Shown here in pieces: positions 1 to 9,000 of a stretch of 36,045 bases of DNA. The notes beneath the pieces are model-generated. The model did no database searches. It had not been told where the DNA came from and saw nothing but the letters and a program-made list of their open reading frames with translations. Origin of the DNA: Streptomyces sp. UNOB3_S3. GTDB lineage: Bacteria; Actinomycetota; Actinomycetes; Streptomycetales; Streptomycetaceae. A program made the translations under genes and the position numbers. Each line of letters starts with the position of its first letter. Positions within the stretch are counted from its first letter, which is position 1. The stretch spans positions 1-36,045 of the forward strand of contig NZ_JAILXP010000021.1 in assembly GCF_020740895.1 (NCBI RefSeq), written 5' to 3'.

Positions 1-2
1 CC

Positions 3-572
3 CTGACGCTTGGCGCCCTGGGCGCCGCCCTAGTCCTCCTGGCCTCCGGCCGCACCTGGTCCGAGGGCACCGCCGCCGCCGAGCGGGGCATCAGCATGGC
101 CCAGCAGGCCAGCGGCCAGGAGGTCACCGCCCTGCCCGGCGCCCTGGCGGTCGTCGGCCTCGCCGCGCTCGTCGCCGTCTTCGCGGTGCGCGGCGCGGGC
201 CGCCGCCTCGTCGCCGGGCTGCTCGTGATGAGCGGCGCCGGAGTGGTGGGCGCGTCGGTCACCGGCCTGAGCGACACCACCGCCCTGGAGGAGAAGGCCG
301 CCAAGGTCGCGGGCCTGACCCGGGCCTCCATCGAGGGCGTCGGGCACACCGCCTGGCCGTGGGTGGCCGTGGCCGGTGGCGTCCTGCTCCTCCTCGCCGG
401 GCTGCTCGCCCTGCGCTTCGGGCCGCAGTGGCCCGCCATGTCCGGCCGCTACGAGCGTGGCGACGCCCCCGCGCCGCGCCGCGCCAAGGCCCCCGCCGAC
501 CCGGACCGGCCCGAGGAGCTGTGGAAGGCCCTCGACCGGGGCGAGGACCCCACCGGCGGCCCCGGGCGGTGA
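3..572 (+). CDS. Trp biosynthesis-associated membrane protein, 5' truncated by window
   Basis: The reading frame is already open at base 3 and ends with TGA at 570-572, so the true start lies outside the window and 189 residues are visible. An internal ATG at 96 is probably not the start, because the hydrophobic segment encoded before it continues a membrane helix. The product has several hydrophobic stretches (encoded roughly at 3-60, 130-230 and 360-420) and ends in a charged Pro/Arg/Asp-rich cytoplasmic tail. Size, topology and its place just upstream of trpC fit the actinobacterial 'Trp_oprn_chp' membrane family (TIGR02234), usually found between trpE and trpC. The function of that family is unknown. 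The family call rests on context and topology, not a database match. Confidence 0.75.
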   Translation: MTLGALGAALVLLASGRTWSEGTAAAERGISMAQQASGQEVTALPGALAVVGLAALVAVFAVRGAGRRLVAGLLVMSGAGVVGASVTGLSDTTALEEKAAKVAGLTRASIEGVGHTAWPWVAVAGGVLLLLAGLLALRFGPQWPAMSGRYERGDAPAPRRAKAPADPDRPEELWKALDRGEDPTGGPGR

Positions 573-588
573 CACGCCGTGACACGCC
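569..588 (+). repeat. 10-bp tandem direct repeat over a stop codon
   Basis: GTGACACGCC occurs twice back to back at 569-578 and 579-588. The first copy contains the TGA stop of the preceding membrane-protein gene. It may be a chance duplication or part of a regulatory site for the next gene. Confidence 0.5.
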
Positions 589-692
589 GGGCCGGACGCC
601 AACCCCGGCGCACGGCCGCCCGGCGCGTCGGGGACAATGGCCCCAGCGATCTCCGCGCCCCCGGGCGCGACACAGCAACGAGGAGTCAACTC

Positions 693-926
693 ATGTCGGG
701 TAGCGACCACGGACACACCCCGGCCGCCTGGACCGGTGTCACCATCGCCTTCATCGGCTTCTGCATCTCGGGCGCGTTCGTCGTCATGGCCAAGCCCGTA
801 GGTTTCTGGGCCGGCATGGTCGTGGTGGTCCTCGGCGGCGTCGTCGGCGGGGTCATGCGGATGATGGGCATGGGTCAGGCCCCCAAGAAGCCCCTGCGGA
901 CCCAGGCCGCCGAGACCCGGGCCTGA
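693..926 (+). CDS. HGxxPAAW-type small membrane protein
   Basis: This 77-residue protein starts at ATG 693, preceded by a clear AGGAG at 681-685. The open frame extends further upstream (to 579), but that part is Arg-rich, lacks a ribosome binding site and looks non-coding. Near the N-terminus is HGHTPAAW, matching the HGxxPAAW signature of a small actinobacterial membrane protein family of unknown function. Two hydrophobic segments follow (about residues 13-33 and 37-55), then a short basic tail. It lies between the trp-associated membrane protein and the DUF2752 gene. No enzymatic motif is visible, and a role near tryptophan biosynthesis is guilt by association only. Confidence 0.8.
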   Translation: MSGSDHGHTPAAWTGVTIAFIGFCISGAFVVMAKPVGFWAGMVVVVLGGVVGGVMRMMGMGQAPKKPLRTQAAETRA

Positions 927-965
927 TCCGGCCCGTCCCTTTGGCGCCGAGGCGCGGCCCCGGGA

Positions 966-986
966 CCGTACGTAACCCCCGTACGG
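966..986 (+). other. short hairpin between small membrane genes
   Basis: CCGTACG (966-972) and CGTACGG (980-986) form a perfect 7-bp stem around a 7-nt loop, shortly after the stop of the HGxxPAAW gene. No T-tract follows, so it is at best a weak terminator or a spacer structure. Confidence 0.35.
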
Positions 987-1032
987 ACGCCCTGAGCTGC
1001 GCCTTCGTGCTACCGGGCGGAGACTGCGCGGT

Positions 1033-1497
1033 GTGACGACGGATCCCGCACGGGACGACGGCGGCCGCGCCGCCGCCCCGCTCGAACCCCCGCTCGAACC
1101 TCTGCCGCGCCGCCTCGCCGCGCCGCTCGGCGTCGCCGCCGGGCTGGGCGCGGCCGTCGCCCTGGTGGGCGTCGTGGACCCCAACCGTCCCGGCTCCTAT
1201 CCCGCCTGCCCGTTCCTGCGCTGGACGGGGCTGTACTGCCCCGGCTGCGGCGGGCTGCGCGGCCTCCACGCGCTGGCCCACGGCGACCTCGGCACGGCGC
1301 TCGGGGCGAACGCCCTGGCCGTCGCCGGGTACGCCGCCTTCGCCGCGCTCTGGACGCTGTGGCTGGTCCGGGCGGCCCGTACGGGTGGTGGCATGCCCGT
1401 CGGTTTCCGGACGGAACACGTGTGGGCGCTGGCCGGGATCGTGCTGCTGTTCACGGTCGTACGCAATCTGCCGTGCGGTTCGGCGCTCGTGCCGTAG
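1033..1497 (+). CDS. DUF2752 domain membrane protein
   Basis: This 154-residue protein uses GTG 1033 and stops with TAG at 1495-1497. After a Pro/Arg-rich N-terminus come three hydrophobic helices (about residues 29-48, 95-117 and 128-146). Between the first two sits the DUF2752 signature: Cys59 in YPACPF, then CPGCGGLRG at 69-77, followed by an HALAHGDL-type motif. DUF2752 proteins are small bacterial membrane proteins of unknown function, and the paired cysteines suggest metal or redox chemistry. In Streptomyces such genes commonly sit next to trpC. About 105 bp separate it from the previous gene and 335 bp from trpC, so it need not be transcribed with trpC. Confidence 0.8.
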   Translation: MTTDPARDDGGRAAAPLEPPLEPLPRRLAAPLGVAAGLGAAVALVGVVDPNRPGSYPACPFLRWTGLYCPGCGGLRGLHALAHGDLGTALGANALAVAGYAAFAALWTLWLVRAARTGGGMPVGFRTEHVWALAGIVLLFTVVRNLPCGSALVP

Positions 1498-1832
1498 ATC
1501 CCACCCGTGAACCGTACGTTCGGTGACGGATCCGCCCCACCACCCGGCTTCGACCGGTTCCGATCACCCTCGATCGGCACGGATCGAGGCCGCCCGGTAC
1601 GGACCAATACTGATCGGTCGCGTACGGTGTGGGTAACGCGAACACCGCGCGCAAGCCCCGCGCCACGGACCGTACGCGCCGGAGGGCCTCCCTCCGGTCG
1701 TCCGGTGGGCGGGATGCGCGTCAACCGGATGCGAAACCTTCGCCCTCCGGCAAGTACCATCGCAATTGCCTGATGTGGTGAAGTCGTGCCGCACCAGACC
1801 TGACCAGCCGATTCCGGAAGGGGGCCGCTCGC
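1498..1832 (+). promoter_or_regulatory. upstream region of the trpCMBA operon
   Basis: These 335 bp contain no convincing gene. They are less GC-rich than the flanking genes and presumably carry the trpC promoter. An 8-bp perfect stem with a 3-nt loop is visible at 1679-1697, with no T-tract after it. No leader peptide rich in Trp codons was recognised, so classical attenuation is not supported here. A TAnnnT-type element near 1756 lacks a good -35 partner. GGAAGGGGG at about 1816-1824 is the trpC ribosome binding site. Confidence 0.5.
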
Positions 1833-2642
1833 GTGAGTGTGCTCGACGAGATCATCGACGGAGTCCGTGCGGACCTCGCGGAGCGGCAGGCGCGCGTCAG
1901 CCTCGACGATCTCAAGGAGCGCGCGGCCAAGGCCCCGCAGGCCAAGGACGGCGCCGCCGCCCTGCGCGGTGAGAACGTCAGCGTGATCTGCGAGGTCAAG
2001 CGGTCCAGCCCCTCCAAGGGCGCCCTCGCCGCCATCGCCGACCCGGCCGGCCTCGCCGCGGACTACGAGGCGGGCGGCGCGTCCGTCATCAGCGTCCTCA
2101 CCGAGCAGCGCCGCTTCGGCGGCTCGCTCGCCGACCTGGAGGCCGTCCGCGCCCGGGTCGACATCCCGATCCTCCGCAAGGACTTCATCGTCACGGCCTA
2201 CCAGCTGTGGGAGGCCCGCGCCTACGGCGCCGACCTGGCCCTGCTGATCGTCGCCGCGCTGGAGCAGGAGGCCCTCGTCTCCCTCATCGAGCGGGCCGAG
2301 TCCATCGGGCTCACCCCGCTGGTCGAGGTGCACGACGAGGAGGAGGTCGAGCGCGCCGTCGACGCCGGCGCCCGCGTCATCGGCGTCAACGCCCGCAACC
2401 TCAAGACCCTTGAGGTGGACCGGGGCACCTTCGCCCGGGTGGCCCCCGAGATCCCCGACGGCATCATCAAGATCGCCGAGTCCGGCATCCGCGGCCCGCA
2501 CGACCTCATCGCCTACGCCAACGACGGCGCCAACGCCGTCCTCGTGGGCGAGTCCCTGGTCACCGGCCGTGACCCCAGGACGGCCGTGGCCGACCTGGTC
2601 GCCGCCGGCGCCCACCCCGCCCTGCGGCACGGACGGGGCTGA
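1833..2642 (+). CDS. trpC: indole-3-glycerol phosphate synthase
   Basis: TrpC closes the indole ring of CdRP to give indole-3-glycerol phosphate, with loss of CO2 and water, in cytoplasmic tryptophan synthesis. The 269-residue product has the usual length for a monofunctional enzyme and the expected (beta/alpha)8 landmarks. These are [10 protein letters not shown] at 54-63 with Glu54 and Lys56, RKDF at 115-118 with Lys116, VEVHDEEE at 164-171 with Glu165, VNARNL at 185-190, and IAESGI at 214-219 with Glu216. The GTG start at 1833 has a strong G-rich ribosome binding site. It is the first gene of a tight operon, with trpM starting 8 nt after its stop. Confidence 0.97.
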   Translation: MSVLDEIIDGVRADLAERQARVSLDDLKERAAKAPQAKDGAAALRGENVSVICEVKRSSPSKGALAAIADPAGLAADYEAGGASVISVLTEQRRFGGSLADLEAVRARVDIPILRKDFIVTAYQLWEARAYGADLALLIVAALEQEALVSLIERAESIGLTPLVEVHDEEEVERAVDAGARVIGVNARNLKTLEVDRGTFARVAPEIPDGIIKIAESGIRGPHDLIAYANDGANAVLVGESLVTGRDPRTAVADLVAAGAHPALRHGRG

Positions 2643-2650
2643 CGAGCACC

Positions 2651-2911
2651 ATGACCACCGGCCGCGCACGCCGTACGGGACCGGGCCGACGCCCGGCCCC
2701 CACCGGTGTGCCCGCGGCCGGGCGGCCGGGCCGGGGCGGCCCGGACTCCCCGCAGCACTCCCACTCCTACGCCCGGCTGGCCAGGGGCTGCCGCCCCCGC
2801 GGCTGCCGGGCGCCCGCGCGCCGCGTGCGCGGCCGCCGGGTGCGGTACCACATCGGCTGTGAGCCGGGCCAGATCAACGGGATGCGATGGCGTCGCGGCG
2901 TACAGCCGTAA
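2651..2911 (+). CDS. trpM: tryptophan biosynthesis modulator TrpM
   Basis: This 86-residue, strongly basic protein starts at ATG 2651 and ends with TAA at 2909-2911, between trpC and trpB. The Arg/Gly/Pro-rich N-terminal third looks disordered. The C-terminal half has the pattern [12 protein letters not shown], then [17 protein letters not shown], then [14 protein letters not shown] recall this as the conserved core of the small Streptomyces protein first called TrpX and later TrpM. In S. coelicolor TrpM was reported to modulate tryptophan synthesis and differentiation. Here the N-terminus is longer than the roughly 60 residues I recall, so a later start is possible, although no better ribosome binding site is obvious. 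Identification rests on position plus the remembered core motif. Confidence 0.8.
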   Translation: MTTGRARRTGPGRRPAPTGVPAAGRPGRGGPDSPQHSHSYARLARGCRPRGCRAPARRVRGRRVRYHIGCEPGQINGMRWRRGVQP

Positions 2912-2924
2912 CCTTCCGTCATCA

Positions 2925-2956
2925 CCGGGCAGGGCGCCCATAAGCCCTGTACCCGG
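2925..2956 (+). other. intercistronic hairpin between trpM and trpB
   Basis: CCGGGCAGGGC at 2925-2935 pairs with GCCCTG (2944-2949) and CCCGG (2952-2956), giving 11 base pairs with a 2-nt bulge (TA) and an 8-nt loop. It ends 28 nt before the trpB ATG and has no T-tract. It could adjust message stability or trpB translation. It is not a clear terminator. Confidence 0.5.
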
Positions 2957-2984
2957 AACTTCCGCACATCCCAGGAGTGCTCAT

Positions 2985-4220
2985 ATGTCCTCCGGCTTCT
3001 TCGTACCCGACCCCGAGGGCCAGGTGCCGAACGCGTCCGGCTACTTCGGCGCCTTCGGCGGCAAGTTCATCCCCGAGGCCCTCGTCGCCGCCGTCGACCA
3101 GGTCGCCGCCGAGTACGACAAGGCCAAGGCCGATCCGGCCTTCGCCGCCGAACTCGACGACCTGATGGTCAACTACGCGGGCCGCCCCAGCCCGCTCACC
3201 GAGGTGCCGCGCTTCGCCGAACACGCGGGCGGCGCCCGGGTCTTCGTCAAGCGCGAGGACCTCAACCACACCGGCTCCCACAAGATCAACAACGTGCTGG
3301 GCCAGGCGCTGCTCACCAAGCGCATGGGCAAGACGAGGGTCATCGCCGAAACGGGCGCCGGCCAGCACGGCGTGGCGACGGCCACCGCCTGCGCCCTCTT
3401 CGGCCTGGAGTGCACCATCTACATGGGCGAGGTCGACACCCAGCGGCAGGCGCTCAACGTCGCCCGGATGCGGATGCTCGGCGCCGAGGTCATCTCGGTG
3501 AAGTCCGGCAGCCGCACGCTGAAGGACGCCATCAACGAGGCCTTCCGCGACTGGGTCGCCAACGTCGACCACACCCACTACCTCTTCGGCACGGTCGCCG
3601 GTCCCCACCCCTTCCCGGCGCTGGTCCGCGACTTCCACCGCGTCATCGGCGTCGAGGCCCGCCGCCAGATCCTCGAACGCGCCGGCCGGCTCCCCGACGC
3701 CGCCGTCGCGTGCGTGGGCGGCGGCTCCAACGCCATCGGCCTCTTCCACGCCTTCCTCCCCGACGAGGGCGTCCGCCTCATCGGCTGCGAACCCGGCGGC
3801 CACGGCGTGGAGACCGGCGAGCACGCGGCCACCCTCACCGAGGGCACCCCCGGCATCCTTCACGGCTCGCGCTCCTACGTCCTCCAGGACGAGGACGGCC
3901 AGATCACCGAGCCCTACTCGATCTCGGCGGGCCTCGACTACCCCGGCATCGGCCCCGAGCACTCCTACCTCAAGGACATCGGCCGCGCCGAGTACCGGGC
4001 CGTCACCGACGCCCAGGCCATGGAGGCGCTGCGGCTGCTCTCCCGCACCGAGGGCATCATCCCGGCCATCGAGAGCGCCCACGCGCTCGCGGGCGCGCTG
4101 GAGATCGGCCGCGAACTGGGCGAGGACGGCCTGATCCTGGTGAACCTCTCCGGGCGGGGCGACAAGGACATGGACACCGCGGCCCGCTACTTCGGGCTGT
4201 ACGACGAGGGGGCCAAGTGA
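2985..4220 (+). CDS. trpB: tryptophan synthase beta chain
   Basis: TrpB is the PLP-dependent beta subunit that joins indole to L-serine to make tryptophan, working with TrpA as an alpha2-beta2 complex. The 411-residue product has the PLP lysine in HTGSHKINN (Lys100), the catalytic glutamate in AETGAGQHG (Glu122) and the phosphate-binding GGGSNA at 245-250. The start is ATG 2985 with AGGAG at 2973-2977. The frame stays open further upstream, but that part is non-homologous Arg/Pro-rich sequence overlapping trpM. Length and motifs match the classical TrpB1 class. The trpB stop and trpA start overlap by one base (TGATG), so translation is probably coupled. Confidence 0.98.
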   Translation: MSSGFFVPDPEGQVPNASGYFGAFGGKFIPEALVAAVDQVAAEYDKAKADPAFAAELDDLMVNYAGRPSPLTEVPRFAEHAGGARVFVKREDLNHTGSHKINNVLGQALLTKRMGKTRVIAETGAGQHGVATATACALFGLECTIYMGEVDTQRQALNVARMRMLGAEVISVKSGSRTLKDAINEAFRDWVANVDHTHYLFGTVAGPHPFPALVRDFHRVIGVEARRQILERAGRLPDAAVACVGGGSNAIGLFHAFLPDEGVRLIGCEPGGHGVETGEHAATLTEGTPGILHGSRSYVLQDEDGQITEPYSISAGLDYPGIGPEHSYLKDIGRAEYRAVTDAQAMEALRLLSRTEGIIPAIESAHALAGALEIGRELGEDGLILVNLSGRGDKDMDTAARYFGLYDEGAK

Positions 4221-5035
4221 TGGCGGGCAACATCGAACTCCTGAACTCGGTCCTGGCCGCGGCCAAATCCGAGAACCGCGCCGCGCTGGTGGGGTATCTG
4301 CCGGCGGGCTTCCCCACCGTCCAGGACGGCGTCCGGGCCGTCACCGCGATGCTCGACGGCGGCTGCGACATCGTCGAGGTCGGACTGCCGCACAGCGACC
4401 CCGTCCTCGACGGCCCGGTCATCCAGACCGCCGACGACATCGCCCTGCGCGGCGGCATCAAGATCGTCGACGTGATCCGCACGGTCAAGGAGGCGCACGA
4501 GATCACGGGCGCCCCGGTCCTCGTCATGACCTACTGGAACCCGGTCGACGCCTACGGCGTGGAGCGCTTCGCCGCCGACCTGGCCGCCGCCGGGGGAGCG
4601 GGCTGCATCCTGCCGGACCTCCCGGTCGAGGAGTCCGAGACCTGGCGCAAGGCCGCCGAACAGCACGGCCTGGCCACGGTGTTCGTCGTCGCCCCGAGCA
4701 GCCGTGACGACCGCCTCGCCAAGATCACGGCGGCGGGCAGCGGCTTCGTCTACGCCGCCTCGCTGATGGGCGTCACGGGCACCCGGGAGTCGGTCGGCCG
4801 CGAGGCCCAGGACCTGGTGCGCCGCACCCGTGCCGTCACCGAACTGCCGGTCTGCGTCGGCCTCGGCGTCTCCAACGCCGCGCAGGCCGAGGAGGTCGCC
4901 CAGTTCGCCGACGGCGTCATCGTCGGCTCGGCGTTCGTCAAGCGCCTGCTGGACGCGCCGGACCTGGAGTCCGGCATCGCGGCGGTCCGCTCCCTGGCGG
5001 GTGAGCTGGCGGAGGGCGTCCGCAAGCGCGCGTAA
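4220..5035 (+). CDS. trpA: tryptophan synthase alpha chain
   Basis: TrpA cleaves indole-3-glycerol phosphate to indole and glyceraldehyde 3-phosphate and passes indole through a tunnel to TrpB. The 271-residue product has the alpha-subunit signature around residues 51-69, with Glu53 and Asp64 matching the catalytic Glu49 and Asp60 of E. coli TrpA. The segment VEVGLPHSDPVLDGPVIQ is a normal actinobacterial variant of this loop. The ATG at 4220 overlaps the trpB TGA. The frame is also open upstream inside trpB, but that translation is an Arg/Pro-rich shadow. It is the last gene of the operon, and a 12-bp hairpin lies 20 nt after its stop. Confidence 0.97.
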   Translation: MAGNIELLNSVLAAAKSENRAALVGYLPAGFPTVQDGVRAVTAMLDGGCDIVEVGLPHSDPVLDGPVIQTADDIALRGGIKIVDVIRTVKEAHEITGAPVLVMTYWNPVDAYGVERFAADLAAAGGAGCILPDLPVEESETWRKAAEQHGLATVFVVAPSSRDDRLAKITAAGSGFVYAASLMGVTGTRESVGREAQDLVRRTRAVTELPVCVGLGVSNAAQAEEVAQFADGVIVGSAFVKRLLDAPDLESGIAAVRSLAGELAEGVRKRA

Positions 5036-5055
5036 CTCGTTTGAAGGAAACGGCG

Positions 5056-5085
5056 ACCGGGGGCGCGTATGACCGCGCCCCCGGT
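5056..5085 (+). terminator. terminator of the trp operon
   Basis: ACCGGGGGCGCG (5056-5067) pairs perfectly with CGCGCCCCCGGT (5074-5085) around the loop TATGAC, 20 nt after the trpA stop. The downstream bases (TCGTTGT) are only mildly T-rich, as is common in Streptomyces. Confidence 0.85.
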
Positions 5086-5100
5086 TCGTTGTAAGGGGAT

Positions 5101-5889
5101 GTGAGCCAGAAGAACAGCGACGGTAAGCGCAGCGCCCGTGAGCGGCTGCAGGAACAGCGCCGGAAGGACGAGTCCCGCGCCAAGCGCAAGCGGACCCTGA
5201 TCGCGGCCGTCGTGGTGGTCGCCGTCCTGGGCGCCGGCGCCGGCATCGCGGCGCTGGTGGCCAACTCCGGTGGCGGCAAGGACAACAAGCGCAAGACATC
5301 CGGCCCCGTCGTCGCACCCCAGGGCGCCATCGGCAAGGACAGCCTCGCCATCCCCGTCGGCAATCAGGCGGCCAAGGCCAACCTGGTCGTCTTCGAGGAC
5401 TTCCGCTGCCCCGGCTGCGGCCAGTTCGAGAACAGCTTCCGCGACACGGTCCACGACCTGGAGGGCAAGGGCCAGCTCAAGGCCGAGTACACCCTGGTCA
5501 CGCTGATCGACAAGAACCTCGGCGGCTCGGGCTCCCTGAACTCCGCCAACGCGGCGGCCTGCGCCCAGGACGCCGGGAAGTTCCTCGCCTACCACGACGA
5601 GCTCTACAAGAACCAGCCGCCGGAGACGGACGACGCCTACGGCAAGAAGGCCAAGCTGCTGGAGATCGCGGGCAAGGTGGAGGGCCTGAACACCGCCTCC
5701 TTCCAGAAGTGCGTCGAGGAGGGCCCCCACAACAGCTGGGTCCAGAAGTCCCAGGACGCCTTCAGCAAGTCGGGCCACCGCGGCACCCCCACGGTCATCC
5801 TCAACGGCAAGAGCCTGTACGACGACCCGACGCATCCCCTGACGCCGCAGAAGCTGCGGGAGCTGGTGGCGGAGGCACAGAAGGGGTAG
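5101..5889 (+). CDS. membrane-anchored DsbA/thioredoxin-like protein
   Basis: This 262-residue protein has a basic cytoplasmic N-terminus (about 1-31), one membrane helix (about 32-54) and an extracytoplasmic DsbA-type domain. The active site is CPGC at 103-106 in FEDFRCPGCGQFE, and the cis-Pro loop GTPTV lies at 228-232. These features fit the actinobacterial DsbA-like (Thioredoxin_4) family, which makes or isomerises disulfides in exported proteins. The GTG at 5101 is preceded by AAGGGG ending only 2 nt away, which is unusually tight spacing, but the basic N-terminus begins as in relatives I recall. It lies just after the trp terminator, so it is probably transcribed separately or by read-through. 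Substrates are unknown. The exported trypsin and the Rhs protein of this window contain cysteines. Confidence 0.88.
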   Translation: MSQKNSDGKRSARERLQEQRRKDESRAKRKRTLIAAVVVVAVLGAGAGIAALVANSGGGKDNKRKTSGPVVAPQGAIGKDSLAIPVGNQAAKANLVVFEDFRCPGCGQFENSFRDTVHDLEGKGQLKAEYTLVTLIDKNLGGSGSLNSANAAACAQDAGKFLAYHDELYKNQPPETDDAYGKKAKLLEIAGKVEGLNTASFQKCVEEGPHNSWVQKSQDAFSKSGHRGTPTVILNGKSLYDDPTHPLTPQKLRELVAEAQKG

Positions 5890-5940
5890 CGGCGGTTTAT
5901 GAGGGGCTGTCCTCGAATAGGCGGAATACAAGACTCCGGA

Positions 5941-5972
5941 TCGGTAATGGAATTGCAAATTCCGATCACCGA
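5941..5972 (+). promoter_or_regulatory. interrupted inverted repeat upstream of the rhs gene
   Basis: Outer arms TCGGT (5941-5945) and ACCGA (5968-5972) enclose inner arms GGAATT (5949-5954) and AATTCC (5958-5963). The segment is AT-rich for this genome and lies about 25 bp upstream of the putative -35 box of the rhs gene, a plausible place for a regulator to bind. No known regulator consensus was recognised. Confidence 0.4.
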
Positions 5973-5996
5973 CTGAGCGTTATGCCCCCTTTGGGG

Positions 5997-6025
5997 TTGA
6001 GTGAAGATCGTCTAAGTAGTAGACA
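5997..6025 (+). promoter_or_regulatory. putative housekeeping-type promoter of the rhs gene
   Basis: TTGAGT (5997-6002) and TAGACA (6020-6025) are separated by 17 nt in AT-rich sequence and resemble -35 and -10 elements. Transcription would begin near 6032, leaving a short leader with the ribosome binding site AGGGAAA at 6049-6055. Confidence 0.5.
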
Positions 6026-6058
6026 TGGGCGATTTTTGTTCACTCCATAGGGAAAGTC

Positions 6059-9000
6059 GTGCGTTTTACGCGTCACATAGCCTTTGCCATGGCCTTCGCC
6101 ATGGCTCTGCTGTGCGGGACCGAGCAGGTCGCGCTAGCAGTCGATCAATGGAATCGAAGTTCACCGGACAGCCCCGGCGCTCCTGGCCAGCGCTGGGGTT
6201 CGGCTGCGGGCCGCAGCCACAGGGCGACCGGCGGCACTACGGAAGCGGCGGCCAAGGGCGGTCGTCCCGGGGCGCTCGAGGCCCCCGGTCAGCTTCCGCC
6301 GGAGCGCAAGCTGACCGAGCGTGAGCTCGCCGGCAAGCCCCAGCAGCCCACGATGGGCAAGGCGGAGCAGGTTAAATCGCCGGACACCCCGGCCCCCCAG
6401 GGCTTCTCGGAGAAGACGAGCAAGGAGCTGCCCGCCGGACGCCAGGAGCGTCGGCGCACCTTCCTCAACGAGGACGGCACCTACACCACTCGCTATTACA
6501 ACGAGCCCGTCAACTTCAAGGACCGCGACGGCTCCTGGAAGCCGATCGACTCCACACTTGTCCGCTCCAACCGTAGCCTCCGGGCGGCGAGCACGGCCGG
6601 TCCGCTGTGGGAGACCCGCTCGACCGCGGTCGCCATCACCTTCGCGTCCACGGCCGATGCGAACCCCGTGATGAGCATGAAGCTGAGCGACGGACCGTCG
6701 CTGGGCTACAGCCTTTCGGGTACCGCTTCCACAGCGGGCAAGGTCAACGGCAGTGTCATCACTTATCCGGACGTACGGCAGGCCGCAGACCTGCAGTACA
6801 TAGCGGGCAGTGACTCCGTGAAGGAGACCCTTGTCCTCAAGAGCAAGGACGCGCCCACCGAGTGGCGCTTCCCGCTCCTGACGGACGGTCTGACCGCCAA
6901 GCTCGACGACCAGGGCGGAGTGGTGTTCGCCGACAAGGACGCCCGCGTCCGCGCCCGGATGCCGGCGGGCTGGATGGAGGACTCGCACCTGGCGGAGAAC
7001 GCCAACCAGGGCGAGATCTCCTCGGGTGTCCGCTACGCCTTGGACGCGGAGAACGGCCGCCAGGTGCTGGTGGTCTCGCTCGACAAGGACTGGCTGGGCG
7101 CTCCGGAGCGGGTGTACCCGGTGAAGGTGGACCCGTCGGTAAAGGGCGTCACCTCGACGTCCGGCACATACGTACAGTCCCCCTACACCCAGGACTTCTC
7201 GAGCGACACCATTCTCAAGGCGGGTACCTATGACGGCGGCACGCACAAGGCCGCATCGTTCCTGCGCTTCGACGGTGTCGAGAGCTCGCTGAAGAACGCC
7301 TGGGTGCTGGACGCGAAGCTCCAGCTCTACAACACCTGGTCGTACTCCTGCGACGCGCGGCCGGTGACTGTCCACGCCATCACGTCGGACTGGTCCGAGT
7401 CTTCGACCAAGTCGTACCCCGGTCCCGACACGGGCCCGTCGCTGGTGTCCAAGAGTTTCGCTCACGGCTGGCGACCGCCCGACACCGAGTCGTGGTCATG
7501 CGGTGCGGCTTGGGAAGGCATCAGCCTCGGTTCGGCCGGACGTGAGCTTGTCGACGATTGGACTCACGGACGCAAGAAGAACTATGGCCTCGCCGTCAAG
7601 GCGTCGGATTCGGACAGCAAGAGCTGGAAGCAGTTCGGCTCCGACGACTACCCGAACGGCAGCCCCAGGCTGGACATCACCTGGACCAAGTACGGCGCCA
7701 CCTACAAGCTGGGGAACTTCACCGCCCCGGTGACCGCGACCTCCCAGGGCTCCATGCAGGTCACCGTGACCAACCAAGGCCAGGAGACCTGGACCAAGGG
7801 CGGCAACATCCAGCTGCGCTACAACCTCCTCGATGCCTCCGGAAAGGAGATCAACGACACGACGCACATCGCGTGGACGCCCATGCCACGTGACGTCGCC
7901 CCGGGGCAGAGCGTCACACTCGACGCGAAGATCGCCCCACTGGCTCCCGCCGAGTACACACTGCAGTGGACCATGGACGTACTCGACGGTCCGCGTTTCA
8001 CCAGCGAAGGCGTGCCGGGGCCGGCCGTGAAATTCTCGGCCGTGAACCTTCCGCCTCAGCTGACCGCGGAATCGCCGGCCAGCGGTGCGGTGCTGAACTC
8101 CCTGACCCCGACCCTGTGGGCAGCGGGCAAGGATGCCGACCGATCTCCGAGCGGGGCGCTGCAGTACAACTTCGAGATCTGCGAGGTCGAAGGGAAGGAC
8201 GCCAGGAAGAACTGCCGTAGCGGTCCGCGAAGCACCGCCCAGCAGTGGGCGGTGCCGAGCGGTTGGTTGTCCTGGAGCAAGAACTACGCCTGGTACGCGT
8301 ACGTCTTCGACGGCAAGGACACCTCCGCGCGGCAGAACCCCGCGTTCTTCTCCACGCAGGTACCGCAGCCGGCTGAGACCGGTCATCTCGGTGGTGACAG
8401 CGGACGCGAGTTCGGCGTGCGGTCGGGTAACTACTCGACCAGGGCGGCCGACGCGGTCGTCCAGACCGTAGGCCCGGAGCTGGCCGTCACCCGCACGTAC
8501 AACTCGCTCGAGCCGCGGACGGACAATGTCTTCGGCGCGGGCTGGTCGACGCGTTGGGACATGCGAGCTGTCGCCGAGAGCAGTGGCAACGTCGTTGTCA
8601 CCTTGGCCAGTGGCACGCGGATGCGATTCGGCCGGAACACCGACGGCAGCTATGCGGCGCCGCCGGGCAGCCCGACCACCCTCAGCGCCGTCACCGGCGG
8701 CTGGGTGCTGCGGGACAAGTCGGCCAGCACGTATTCCTTCGACTCCACCGGCCGGCTCACGAAGATCGCCGACGGCTCGGGCCGGGAGCAGCGGCTCACG
8801 TACACCGACGGCAAGCTGACCGAGGCCCGCGACGTGCTGTCCGGGCGGTCGCTCGTCTTCACCTGGAGTGGCGGCAAGGTCGCCACGGCCACCGCCAAGG
8901 GCACCGGCCCCGGGGCCGACGGCCTGACGTGGGTGTACACCTACACCGGTGACCGCCTCACCAAGGTCTGCCCGCCGGGTACCACCGACAAGTGCACGGT

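Noticed and set aside
1498..1832. Tryptophan leader peptide and attenuator before trpC
   Set aside because: No short frame with clustered Trp codons and no terminator hairpin with a T-tract was found.
3410..4219. Upstream in-frame extension of trpA through trpB
   Set aside because: It is Arg/Pro/His-rich shadow sequence inside trpB. The trpA ATG at 4220 gives the normal conserved N-terminus.
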